A stretch of DNA of 64,000 nt, taken from the NCBI GenBank assembly GCA_035762345.1, contig DASTPE010000066.1, positions 1-64,000 of the forward strand, given 5' to 3'. Source of the DNA: SCGC-AG-212-J23 sp035762345. GTDB taxonomy: Bacteria; Pseudomonadota; Gammaproteobacteria; Burkholderiales; SG8-39. This document shows positions 55,546 through 63,654 of this stretch, one piece after another. How positions within the stretch are numbered: position 1 is the first letter of the stretch; every line of letters begins with the position of its first letter. A program made the position numbers and the translations under genes. The notes under the pieces are model-generated. The model searched no databases and had not been told where the DNA came from. It saw nothing but the letters and a program-made list of their open reading frames with translations.

Positions 55546-56502
55546 ATGCACGCCACCCTGCCCCTGATGCGGCAGTACCGGTTTCCCGCTCTGAGCCGCA
55601 GCCGGCTGGAGACGCTGCAGGTCAATCTCGGCTACAAGTGCAACCAGAGCTGCGTGCATTGCCACGTCAACGCCGGCCCGTCGCGCACCGAGATGATGTT
55701 GCCGGAGACGATCTCGGAAGTTCTGAAATTCATTTCGGAAGCGAAACCAAGAACCCTCGACATCACCGGCGGGGCTCCCGAGCTGCATCCGCAGTTCCGC
55801 GGGCTGGTGGTGCGCGCGCGCGAGCTCGGCGTGCACGTCATCGACCGCTGCAACCTCACCATTCTGGAAGAGCCTGGCCAGGACGGTCTCGCTTTGTTTC
55901 TCAGGGAAAACGGCGTCGAGATCATCGCGTCCCTTCCGTGCTATACGGAGGAGCTGGTCGAGCGCCAGCGGGGCAAAGGCGTCTATCAAACGAGCATCCG
56001 CGCGCTCAAGAAGCTGAACGCTCTCGGCTATGGTCGCGAACTGGCGTTGAACCTGGTGTACAACCCGCAGGGCCCGTCGCTACCGCCGGCGCAGGCGAAG
56101 CTGGAGGCCGACTACAAGCGCATCCTCGGCGAGCAGCACGGCATCGTGTTCGACAAGCTCTACACGCTCGCCAACATGCCGATCCAGCGCTTCGGCTCGA
56201 TGCTCGTCTCCAAAGGCAAGTTTGGCGCCTATATGGAGCTCTTGCACGCCTCGCACCGCGATGAGAACCTCGCGTCGGTGATGTGTCGCAGCCTCGTTTC
56301 GGTCGACTGGCAGGGCTATGTGTACGACTGCGACTTCAACCAGATGCTTGGATTGCCGCTCTTGGTCGACGGACGCAGGCGCGTACGGCTGACCGAGCTC
56401 ATCGGCCGTGACCTCGCGGGCAACCCGATCGCCGTGCGCGATCACTGCTTCGGCTGCACCGCCGGCCAGGGTTCCTCCTGCGGCGGCGCGCTGGCGGCTT
56501 GA
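55546..56502 (+). CDS. arsS: Arsenosugar biosynthesis radical SAM protein ArsS (Cys form)
   Basis: The 318-residue protein has the radical SAM motif CNQSCVHCHV (about 31-40), the DITGGAPELHP element, CYTEEL, and the C-terminal cysteine-rich block VYDCDFNQML and CFGCTAGQGSSCGG. The family (radical SAM plus a DUF3641-type C-terminus) includes selenoproteins; here the final motif uses Cys and there is no internal TGA. ArsS is thought to join 5'-deoxyadenosine to dimethylarsenite. The following genes match the arsenosugar gene neighbourhood. Confidence 0.9.
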   Translation: MHATLPLMRQYRFPALSRSRLETLQVNLGYKCNQSCVHCHVNAGPSRTEMMLPETISEVLKFISEAKPRTLDITGGAPELHPQFRGLVVRARELGVHVIDRCNLTILEEPGQDGLALFLRENGVEIIASLPCYTEELVERQRGKGVYQTSIRALKKLNALGYGRELALNLVYNPQGPSLPPAQAKLEADYKRILGEQHGIVFDKLYTLANMPIQRFGSMLVSKGKFGAYMELLHASHRDENLASVMCRSLVSVDWQGYVYDCDFNQMLGLPLLVDGRRRVRLTELIGRDLAGNPIAVRDHCFGCTAGQGSSCGGALAA

Positions 56503-58625
56503 GCCGCACTCGACTCGCCGTCGCGGCTCTGCTGGTCGTCGCGGTGGCCGCGTTCTTTGCGGCGGGCGGCGCGCGCTATTTCACCTTCGACAATCTGAAG
56601 GCGCAGCAGGTCGCGTTCGAGGGCTGGCGCGAGATGCATCCCTGGCGCACCGCGGTTACGTTTTTCGCGCTGTACATCCTGTTTACCTCGCTGTCGCTGC
56701 CGGCGGCGTCGCTCATGACGATTCTCGCCGGCGCGATTTTCGGCCTGGGCCTGGGCACGCTCCTCGTGTCTTTCGCTTCTGCCATCGGCGCCACCATCGC
56801 CATGCTCGCGGCGCGCTTCGTGCTGCGCAATTGGGTGCAGGCGCGGTTCGGCGCGAAGCTGCACGGCGTAAACCGGGGTGTCGAGCGCGACGGCGGTTTC
56901 TATCTCTTCACATTGCGGCTCATCCCCGCGGTGCCTTACTTCCTCATCAACCTGGCCATGGGGCTCACCCCGATCCGCGCGTGGACGTTTTACTGGGTAA
57001 GCCAGGTCGCGATGCTCCCTGCGACCATCCTCTACGTGAACGCCGGCACCCAGCTCGCACGCCTGGAGTCGCTGCGCGGGATACTGTCCTGGCAGCTGAT
57101 CGGCGCTTTCGTACTGCTCGGGGTCTTCCCGCTCGCGGCGAAGAAGGCGGTCGATTTCGTCGCCCGGCGCCGCGTGTACGCGCGCTGGCGCAGGCCGCGT
57201 AAATTTGACCGCAACCTGGTCGTCATTGGCGCCGGTTCGGCGGGGCTTGTCGCCGCCTACATCGCGGCCGCGGTCCGCGCGAAAGTGACGTTGATTGAAA
57301 AGCAGCGCATGGGTGGGGAATGCCTGAACACCGGCTGCGTGCCGTCGAAGGCGCTCATCAGGACGGCGAAGGTGTTGCACTTGATGAGGAATTCGAAAAC
57401 CTTCGGCATTCGGCATGCGAGCGCGGAGTTTGACTTCGCGGACGTAATGCAGCGCGTGCAGCGCGTCATCCGAACCATCGAGCCGCACGATTCGGTCGAA
57501 CGCTACACCGCGCTCGGGGTCGAATGCATTGAGGGGGCGGCGCGGATCACCACCCCCTGGACGGTAGAAGTGGACGGCAGGCCCCTGACCACCCGCTCGA
57601 TCGTGATCGCCGCCGGCGCAGAGCCTTTCATTCCGCCGATTCCCGGCATCGACGAGGTGGAGTGCCTGACCTCGGACACGGTCTGGGGGCTGCGCGAGTT
57701 GCCGCGGCGGCTGCTCGTGCTCGGCGGCGGGCCGATCGGATCGGAGCTCGCGCAAGCGTTCGCGCGCCTGGGGTCGAGCGTCACGCAGGTCGAGATGCTC
57801 GCGCGCATCCTGCCGCGCGAGGACCCCGAGTTCTCCGAGATGGTCGCGAGCCGCATGCGCGAAGACGGCGTTAACGTGCTCGTCGGTCACAGGGCAAAGC
57901 AATTCCTCCAAGAAAAAGTGCTCGTGTGCGAGCATCAGGGCCGCGAGATCCGGATCGAATTCGACGCGCTGCTCTGCGCGGTGGGCCGTGTGGCGCGCAC
58001 GAAGGGCTACGGGCTCGAGGAGCTCGGCATCCGGGTCACGAAGGCGCGCACGGTGGAGACGAACGAGTTCCTGCAGACGCTCTACCCGAATATCTATGCG
58101 TGCGGCGACGTCGCCGGCCCCTATCAATTCACACACGTAGGCGCGCACCAGGCCTGGTACGCCTCGGTGAACGCGCTTTTTGGCTGGCTGAAGAGGTTTC
58201 GCGCAGATTACTCGGTCATCCCGTGGGCCACATTCACCGATCCGGAGGTGGCGCGGGTCGGGCTCAATGAGACCGAAGCGAAAGAGCGCAACGTCCCCTG
58301 CGAGGTCTCGGTCTACGGTATCGACGATCTCGACCGGGCGATCGCGGACGACGTTGCGCACGGCCTCGTCAAGGTGCTGACGGTGCCGGGCAGCGACCGG
58401 ATCCTCGGCGCCACGATCGCCGGGGAGCACGCCGGTGATCTTCTGACCGAGTTCGTCGCCGCGATGCGCCACGGCTACGGCCTGAACAAGATCCTCGGCA
58501 CCATCCACATCTATCCGACGCTTGCCGAGGCGAACAAGTACGCTGCCGGCGCGTGGAAGAAGGCCCACGCACCTCGGCGCCTACTTGCCGCGCTTGAACG
58601 CGTACATGCCTGGAGGCGAGGGTGA
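56499..58625 (+). CDS. VTT-domain membrane protein fused to FAD-dependent disulfide oxidoreductase
   Basis: A 708-residue fusion. Residues about 1-215 form a DedA/VTT-like membrane domain (TVP38/TMEM64 type; SLPAASLMTILAGAIFGLGLGTLL and RLIPAVPYFLINLAMGLTPI). Residues about 235-700 form a mercuric reductase-like flavoprotein: FAD motif VVIGAGSAGLVAA, redox-active GGECLNTGCVPSK (about 271-283), second Rossmann motif VLGGGPIGSELAQ, CGDVAGPYQFTHV and C-terminal GTIHIYPTLAEANKYAAGAWKK. No mercury-binding C-terminal CC is seen. Substrate unknown. TTG overlaps the arsS stop. Confidence 0.92.
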   Translation: MSRTRLAVAALLVVAVAAFFAAGGARYFTFDNLKAQQVAFEGWREMHPWRTAVTFFALYILFTSLSLPAASLMTILAGAIFGLGLGTLLVSFASAIGATIAMLAARFVLRNWVQARFGAKLHGVNRGVERDGGFYLFTLRLIPAVPYFLINLAMGLTPIRAWTFYWVSQVAMLPATILYVNAGTQLARLESLRGILSWQLIGAFVLLGVFPLAAKKAVDFVARRRVYARWRRPRKFDRNLVVIGAGSAGLVAAYIAAAVRAKVTLIEKQRMGGECLNTGCVPSKALIRTAKVLHLMRNSKTFGIRHASAEFDFADVMQRVQRVIRTIEPHDSVERYTALGVECIEGAARITTPWTVEVDGRPLTTRSIVIAAGAEPFIPPIPGIDEVECLTSDTVWGLRELPRRLLVLGGGPIGSELAQAFARLGSSVTQVEMLARILPREDPEFSEMVASRMREDGVNVLVGHRAKQFLQEKVLVCEHQGREIRIEFDALLCAVGRVARTKGYGLEELGIRVTKARTVETNEFLQTLYPNIYACGDVAGPYQFTHVGAHQAWYASVNALFGWLKRFRADYSVIPWATFTDPEVARVGLNETEAKERNVPCEVSVYGIDDLDRAIADDVAHGLVKVLTVPGSDRILGATIAGEHAGDLLTEFVAAMRHGYGLNKILGTIHIYPTLAEANKYAAGAWKKAHAPRRLLAALERVHAWRRG

Positions 58626-59380
58626 AGGCGGCTGTCGCCGTTGCAGTCGTGCTCTTTTCGACTTCGGTCGCAGCGCTCGACCATTCCCACGGCGCGTGGA
58701 GCGTCCTCCTTAAGAAGCACGTGGTGCTGCTCGACGCCGGCAAGGCCTCGCAGATGAATTACGCGGGCATGGCGCAGGACCACGCCGCGCTGAAGGCATA
58801 TCTGCAAGAGCTGTCAAGCGTGAGCGAGGTCGAGTTCGACCGCTGGACGAAGGCGGAGCAGATGGCGTTCCTGATCAACGCCTACAACGCGTACACCGTC
58901 GAGAAGATCCTCACGCGCTATCCGGACATCCGCTCCATCTGGGACTTCGGCAAGTTCTTCGGCAATCCCTTCCGCGACGAGTTTTTCTCGCTGCTCGGGC
59001 ACAGGACGAGCCTCGACGGCATCGAGCACGGCGTCCTGCGTAAGCGCTACCGCGAGCCGCGCATCCATTACGCGGTGAACTGCGCCTCGATCGGCTGCCC
59101 GATGCTGCGCGAGCAAGCCTACGTCGCCGCGCGCCTGGACGGGCAGCTCGAAGAGCAGACCCGGCGCTTCCTGTCCGACCGCACGCGCAACCGGTTCCGC
59201 GACGGTCGCCTGGAAGTTTCGAAGATCTTCGACTGGTACAAGGAGGACTTCGAGCCGCGCGAGGAGTATTTCGTTCGCTATGCCGGCGTCCTCGGCATGC
59301 CGCCGGGCGCGCGCCCGCGTCTCGTGTTCCTGGACTACGATTGGGCGCTCAACGACTCTCGGTCGTCGTCCCCGCGCTGA
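58622..59380 (+). CDS. DUF547 secreted protein
   Basis: The 252-residue precursor starts with a signal peptide (VAVAVVLFSTSVAA) and contains the DUF547 pattern: EQMAFLINAYNAYTVEKIL, SLDGIEHGVLRK and the cysteine/histidine block IHYAVNCASIGCPMLREQAY. The papain-like fold proposed for this family has not been tied to a reaction. It overlaps the flavoprotein by 4 bases and the next gene by 40 bases. Confidence 0.9.
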   Translation: MKAAVAVAVVLFSTSVAALDHSHGAWSVLLKKHVVLLDAGKASQMNYAGMAQDHAALKAYLQELSSVSEVEFDRWTKAEQMAFLINAYNAYTVEKILTRYPDIRSIWDFGKFFGNPFRDEFFSLLGHRTSLDGIEHGVLRKRYREPRIHYAVNCASIGCPMLREQAYVAARLDGQLEEQTRRFLSDRTRNRFRDGRLEVSKIFDWYKEDFEPREEYFVRYAGVLGMPPGARPRLVFLDYDWALNDSRSSSPR

Positions 59381-60012
59381 ACGAGGCGTCCGGAATCCGC
59401 GCCGCCCTCGAGGCGCTCGCGCCGCTGCGCGCCAGGGGCCACGAAGTGATTCTAGTGGACGGCGGCAGCAGCGACGGCACGCCCGAGCTTGCGCGGGGGC
59501 TGTGCGACCGTGTGCTGAGCGCGCCCCGCGGGCGTGCGGCGCAAATGAACGCCGGCGCTGCCGCGGCGCGCGGAGATGCGCTTGTCTTCCTGCACGCGGA
59601 CACTCGTCTGCCGCAAGGCGCCGACCAGCTCGTCTTTCAATCCCTGCGCTTTTCCCCCTGGGGAAGATTCGACGTTGAAATCGATGCTCGCCATCCGCTG
59701 CTTAGGGTCGTCGCCTGCACCATGAACCTGCGCTCGCGCCTCACCGGCATCGCCACCGGCGACCAGGCGATCTTCGTGCGCCGCGAGGCGTTCCCCGGCT
59801 TTCCCGAGATCCCGCTGATGGAGGATGTGGCGTTTAGCAAGGCGATGAAGCGCTTGGCAGCGCCCGCGTGCCGGCGCGAGCGCGTGGTCACGTCGGGCCG
59901 GCGCTGGGAATCGCGCGGCGTGCTGTGCACGATCCTGCTCATGTGGCAGCTTCGCCTCATGTACTTCCTCGGCGCGCGCCCCGAGCGTCTCGCGCGGATC
60001 TACCAGCGGTGA
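59341..60012 (+). CDS. GT2-like glycosyltransferase of the arsenosugar group (TIGR04283 type)
   Basis: The 223-residue GT-A protein starts LSVVVPALNEASGIRAAL and has VDGGSSDGTPELA and FLHADTRLP, the metal/nucleotide-sugar DxD equivalent. A C-terminal hydrophobic segment (LCTILLMWQLRLMYFLG) suggests membrane association. It belongs to the group named arsenosugar biosynthesis glycosyltransferase in many genomes. The TTG at 59341 sits inside DUF547; it is the only start before the first beta-strand. Confidence 0.85.
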   Translation: MGAQRLSVVVPALNEASGIRAALEALAPLRARGHEVILVDGGSSDGTPELARGLCDRVLSAPRGRAAQMNAGAAAARGDALVFLHADTRLPQGADQLVFQSLRFSPWGRFDVEIDARHPLLRVVACTMNLRSRLTGIATGDQAIFVRREAFPGFPEIPLMEDVAFSKAMKRLAAPACRRERVVTSGRRWESRGVLCTILLMWQLRLMYFLGARPERLARIYQR

Positions 60013-60590
60013 TCATCGTGTTCGCCAAGGCGCCCATACCGGGGGAGGCGAAGACGCGGCTCATCCCGCGCTTGGGCCCGTGGCGGGCTGCCCGGCTGCA
60101 TTTGCGCCTCACGCTGCACGCACTAAGCACTGCGCGCGCGGCAAAGTGCGGGCCGGTGGAGCTTCACCTGACGCGCCGGCATTCGCTGTTCAAGGGGGCG
60201 CGGCTTCAGCGCGGAGGCGATCTGGGCGAACGTATGCAGCACGCATTTTGCAGATTGCGAAAAGCGATCCTCATTGGCACCGATTGCCCGATGCTCAACG
60301 CGCGGGATTTGCGGCGGGCGGCGCGCTGGCTGCGCGCCGGCTACGACGCAGTGCTTGCCCCGGCCGAGGACGGCGGCTATGCGCTCATCGGACTAAGGAA
60401 GCCGATCCCCGCGTTGTTTGAGGGCATCGACTGGGGAAGCGAGCGCGTGTACGCGGATACGGTCAACAAGCTCGCTCGATACCGCTGGCGTGCGCTGCCC
60501 CGCGTCTGGGACCTGGACCGGCCGCAGGACCTGGACCGGCTCAGATCGCTTCGCTTTCCCGTAGCGTCGCGGCGAGGCGCTCGGCGATGA
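60009..60590 (+). CDS. GT-A/CofC-like protein of the arsenosugar group (TIGR04282 type)
   Basis: The 193-residue protein begins IIVFAKAPIPGEAKTRLIPRLG, a nucleotidyltransferase-like N-terminus, with IGTDCPMLNARDL and APAEDGGYALIGL, typical of the DUF2064/TIGR04282 family. It follows the TIGR04283 member with GTGA overlap, the usual pairing. A sugar or nucleotidyl transfer role is inferred. Confidence 0.85.
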   Translation: MIIVFAKAPIPGEAKTRLIPRLGPWRAARLHLRLTLHALSTARAAKCGPVELHLTRRHSLFKGARLQRGGDLGERMQHAFCRLRKAILIGTDCPMLNARDLRRAARWLRAGYDAVLAPAEDGGYALIGLRKPIPALFEGIDWGSERVYADTVNKLARYRWRALPRVWDLDRPQDLDRLRSLRFPVASRRGARR

Positions 60591-60671
60591 TGCGGTAGCC
60601 GCGGCGAGCGGTTGCATCGGGGGCGCATGCTACACTTCGCCGCAGACCGCGCGAGCGGCGGAGGAGAGGGG

Positions 60672-61148
60672 ATGAAGCTCAGGATCAGGGCTCCGAAGGA
60701 TTTCTGGGCCGGGCTGATGTTCATCGGCTTCGGCGTATTCTTCATGCTCTGGGCGCTCGCGCACTACCAGATGGGAACCGCGGTGCGCATGGGGCCGGCG
60801 TACTTCCCCGCGGTGCTCGGCGGGCTGCTCGCGTTTCTCGGCGCGCTCGTCTTCACCGAATCGCTCACCATGGCAGGCCCGCCGGTGCCGAAGTTCGCCT
60901 TCCGACCGCTCGTCCTTATCTCGGTCGCGTGCGTGATCTACGGCTACACGATGAAGCCGCTCGGCCTAGTGGTCGCCACTGCGCTGCTGGTGTTCGTCAG
61001 CGCATTCGGCGGCCACGAGTTCAAGTGGAAGGAAGTGACGATCCTTTACGTGATCCTCATCGTGTTCTCGATCCTCGTGTTCGTGAAGGGGCTGACGCTG
61101 CCGTTCCCGGTCTGCCCGGCGTTCATGGAAACCTGCCCGATCCGCTAG
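60672..61148 (+). CDS. tctB: TctB-type small membrane subunit of a tricarboxylate transporter
   Basis: The 158-residue protein has four transmembrane helices (DFWAGLMFIGFGVFFMLWALAHY as the first) and the TctB pattern GTAVRMGPAYFPAVLGG. GGAGGAGAGG gives a strong ribosome site. The chosen ATG fits the family; an in-frame start 20 codons earlier would lie in the 81-base spacer. TctB works with TctA and a periplasmic Bug receptor, which is absent here. Confidence 0.9.
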   Translation: MKLRIRAPKDFWAGLMFIGFGVFFMLWALAHYQMGTAVRMGPAYFPAVLGGLLAFLGALVFTESLTMAGPPVPKFAFRPLVLISVACVIYGYTMKPLGLVVATALLVFVSAFGGHEFKWKEVTILYVILIVFSILVFVKGLTLPFPVCPAFMETCPIR

Positions 61149-61157
61149 GGAGCCGCG

Positions 61158-62666
61158 ATGGAAGTTCTCAACAATCTGATCCTCGGCTTTGGCGTCGCGG
61201 TCTCGCCGATCCACCTGCTGTACGCGCTGATCGGCGTCCTTCTCGGTACGCTCATTGGCGTGCTGCCCGGCATCGGGCCGGTCGCGACAATCGCGATGCT
61301 GCTTCCGATTACGTTCAACCTGAGCCCGGTAGCTGCGCTCATCATGCTCGCCGGCATCTACTACGGCGCACAATACGGCGGCTCGACCACCGCGATCCTG
61401 GTCAACCTGCCGGGAGAGTCGGCTTCGGTCGTCACCTGCCTCGACGGCTACCAGATGGCGCGCCAGGGGCGCGCCGGGCCCGCGCTCGCCGTGGCCGCCC
61501 TGGGCTCGTTCTTCGCCGGCTGCGTGGCGACGCTCGTGATCGCCGTTGCCGCGCCGCCGCTTGCCGAGGTGGCGCTAAAGTTCGGTCCCGCCGAGTACTT
61601 CTCGCTCATGGTGCTCGGCCTGGTCGCAGCGACGGTGCTCGCGCACGGCTCGCTCACCAAGGCGATCGCGATGGTGATCTTCGGATTGCTGCTCGGCCTG
61701 ATCGGCACCGACGTCAACTCGGGCGTGCTGCGCTTCACGTTCGACATCCCGGAACTCTCCGACGGGATCGGGTTCGTCGTGGTGGCAATGGGCATGTTCG
61801 GCACCGCCGAGATCATCGCCAACCTCGAGCAGGGCGAAAAGCGCGAGGTATTCACCGCCAAGGTGGGGCGATTGATGCCGTCGAAGGACGACTTCAAGCG
61901 CGCCGTGCCCGCGGTGCTGCGCGGTACGGCGCTCGGCTCGTTTCTCGGGATTCTGCCCGGCGGCGGCGCGCTGCTCGCCTCCTTCGGCGCCTACACGGTG
62001 GAGAAAAAGGTCTCTAAGTACCCCGAGCAGTTCGGCAAGGGTGCGATCGAGGGCGTCGCCGGGCCGGAATCGGCGAACAACGCCGGCGCGCAGACTTCCT
62101 TCATTCCCATGCTCACGCTCGGCATCCCGGGCAACGCGGTGATGGCGCTGATGATCGGCGCGCTCATGATCCAAGGCATCGCGCCCGGCCCGCAGGTGAT
62201 GAACGAGAAGCCGCAGCTCTTCTGGGGCCTGATCGCCTCGATGTGGGTCGGGAACCTGATGCTCGTGATCCTGAACCTGCCGCTCATCGGCATGTGGATC
62301 AAGCTGCTCACGGTGCCGTACCGATACCTCTATCCCTCGATTCTGGTGTTCATGGCGATCGGCGTGTACAGCCTGTCGAACAATCCGTTCGACGTGCTCA
62401 TCATGGCAGTCTTCGGCCTGCTCGGCTACGTCTGCGTCAAGCTCGAGTGCGAGCCGGCGCCGATGATCCTTGGCTTCATCCTCGGGCCGCTGATGGAGGA
62501 GAACCTGAGGCGGGCGATGCTCCTCTCGCGCGGCGACCCGACTACCTTCATCACGAAGCCGATCAGCGCCGGCTTCATCATCGCGTCGGTGATCCTGCTG
62601 GTGATCGTCGCGCTGCCGGCGTTGCGCAGGAAGCGCGAAGAGGTCTTCGTGGAGCAAAAAACCTAA
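61158..62666 (+). CDS. tctA: TctA-type large permease subunit
   Basis: The 502-residue polytopic protein has the two TctA repeats with GTLIGVLPGIGPVATIAMLLP and ILPGGGALLASFGAYTVEKKVS, plus GIYYGAQYGGSTTAILVNLPGESASVVTCLDG and the MLTLGIPGNAVMALMIGALMIQGI element. It transports small di- or tricarboxylates with a Bug receptor, usually using the sodium or proton gradient. It ends directly against the convergent RidA gene. Confidence 0.95.
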   Translation: MEVLNNLILGFGVAVSPIHLLYALIGVLLGTLIGVLPGIGPVATIAMLLPITFNLSPVAALIMLAGIYYGAQYGGSTTAILVNLPGESASVVTCLDGYQMARQGRAGPALAVAALGSFFAGCVATLVIAVAAPPLAEVALKFGPAEYFSLMVLGLVAATVLAHGSLTKAIAMVIFGLLLGLIGTDVNSGVLRFTFDIPELSDGIGFVVVAMGMFGTAEIIANLEQGEKREVFTAKVGRLMPSKDDFKRAVPAVLRGTALGSFLGILPGGGALLASFGAYTVEKKVSKYPEQFGKGAIEGVAGPESANNAGAQTSFIPMLTLGIPGNAVMALMIGALMIQGIAPGPQVMNEKPQLFWGLIASMWVGNLMLVILNLPLIGMWIKLLTVPYRYLYPSILVFMAIGVYSLSNNPFDVLIMAVFGLLGYVCVKLECEPAPMILGFILGPLMEENLRRAMLLSRGDPTTFITKPISAGFIIASVILLVIVALPALRRKREEVFVEQKT

Positions 62667-63053
62667 CTAGAGCGCAGCGACGGTTTGCACTTCCACCAGG
62701 AAGTGCTCTTGGACCAGCCGGTCCACGATGAGCAGCGTGTTGGGTGGGTACCGTCCGTCAGGGAACATGCGCGGGAACTCGCGCAGCCGCCATTGCATGA
62801 ACTTCGGGATGTCCTGCGAGTGCACGAGGTAGGTGGTGAACTGCACGATGTTCTGCCAGCCGGCGCCCGCAGACTTGAGCGCCTCATTGACCTGCGCGAA
62901 GACGCCGCTGCACTGCTGGTCGAAGCTGTCGCCCGGCGCCAGCATGCCCGCGATGAACAGGAGCTCGCGCGCGGCTACGCGCGTGACGTGGGAGTACTGC
63001 CCGAAGGGTTTGCCCAGCGCGTCGACGTTGTAAATGCGCAGCTCGCCCGCCAT
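62667..63053 (-). CDS. RidA-family protein
   Basis: The 128-residue protein shares the chorismate-mutase-like RidA fold (FIAGMLAP, QVNEALKSAGAGWQNIVQFTTYLV, RYPPNTLLIVDRLV). The key arginine of deaminating RidA is not at the usual place (P-N-T instead of the R-x-C/S context), so it may be one of the Rid subfamilies without 2-aminoacrylate deaminase activity. The partner substrate is unknown. Confidence 0.88.
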   Translation of the reverse strand: MAGELRIYNVDALGKPFGQYSHVTRVAARELLFIAGMLAPGDSFDQQCSGVFAQVNEALKSAGAGWQNIVQFTTYLVHSQDIPKFMQWRLREFPRMFPDGRYPPNTLLIVDRLVQEHFLVEVQTVAAL

Positions 63054-63084
63054 CGTTCGGTACTTTACACAAGGTCCTGTGTAG

Positions 63085-63636
63085 CTAGCGCTTACGCTGA
63101 TGGCGCCACTGGACGTCTTCCACCCCTGCAGCTCGGTTGAGCACCCGTGCCGCGATGAAGAGCAGGTCGGAAAGCCGGTTCAGGTACTGACGCGCGATCT
63201 CGCCCACGCGCTCCTTGCGCCCCAGCGCCACGACGCTCCTCTCGGCTCGCCGGCATACGGTGCGCGCCAAATGTGCCGCAGCCGCCGCGCGACTTCCCCC
63301 AGGCAGGATGAATTCCTTTAGGGGGGCGAGCGGCTTGTTGAGCTTCCCGATCGCCTCATCGAGAAACTCCACGCGTTCGGCCCTGAGCAGTGCGTGGCCG
63401 GGAATGCTCAGCTCGCCGCCAAGGTCGAGAAGGTCGTGCTGCACGGCGACGAGCACGTTGCGGATTTCATCCGGAATATCCTCCGCAAGGACGAGCCCGA
63501 GGACCGAGTTCAGCTCGTCGACTTCGCCGAGGGCGCCGACCCGCTGATGGTCCTTCGACACGCGCGAGCCGTCGCCGAGCCCGGTTTCGCCACCGTCGCC
63601 GGTGCGGGTCGCGATCTTGGTGAGGCGGTGGCCCAT
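63085..63636 (-). CDS. Cob(I)alamin adenosyltransferase, PduO type
   Basis: The 183-residue protein has the PduO/CobO-type N-terminal nucleotide motif KIATRTGDGGETGLGDGSRVSKD, EVDELNSVLG, a helical bundle with LLDLGGELSIPG, and the C-terminal ARTVCRRAERSVVAL and LNRLSDLLFIAARVLN. It makes adenosylcobalamin from cobalamin. It ends 31 bases before the RidA gene begins. Confidence 0.94.
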   Translation of the reverse strand: MGHRLTKIATRTGDGGETGLGDGSRVSKDHQRVGALGEVDELNSVLGLVLAEDIPDEIRNVLVAVQHDLLDLGGELSIPGHALLRAERVEFLDEAIGKLNKPLAPLKEFILPGGSRAAAAAHLARTVCRRAERSVVALGRKERVGEIARQYLNRLSDLLFIAARVLNRAAGVEDVQWRHQRKR

Positions 63637-63654
63637 AAACGTTCAATTCACGGT

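Noticed and set aside
56445..56502. Selenocysteine in ArsS
   Set aside because: The last motif reads SSCGG with TGC; no in-frame TGA or SECIS-like element is needed or seen.
56442..58568. 708-codon minus-strand frame opposite the VTT-flavoprotein gene
   Set aside because: The plus-strand frame carries FAD and redox motifs; the antisense frame shows only GC-driven composition.
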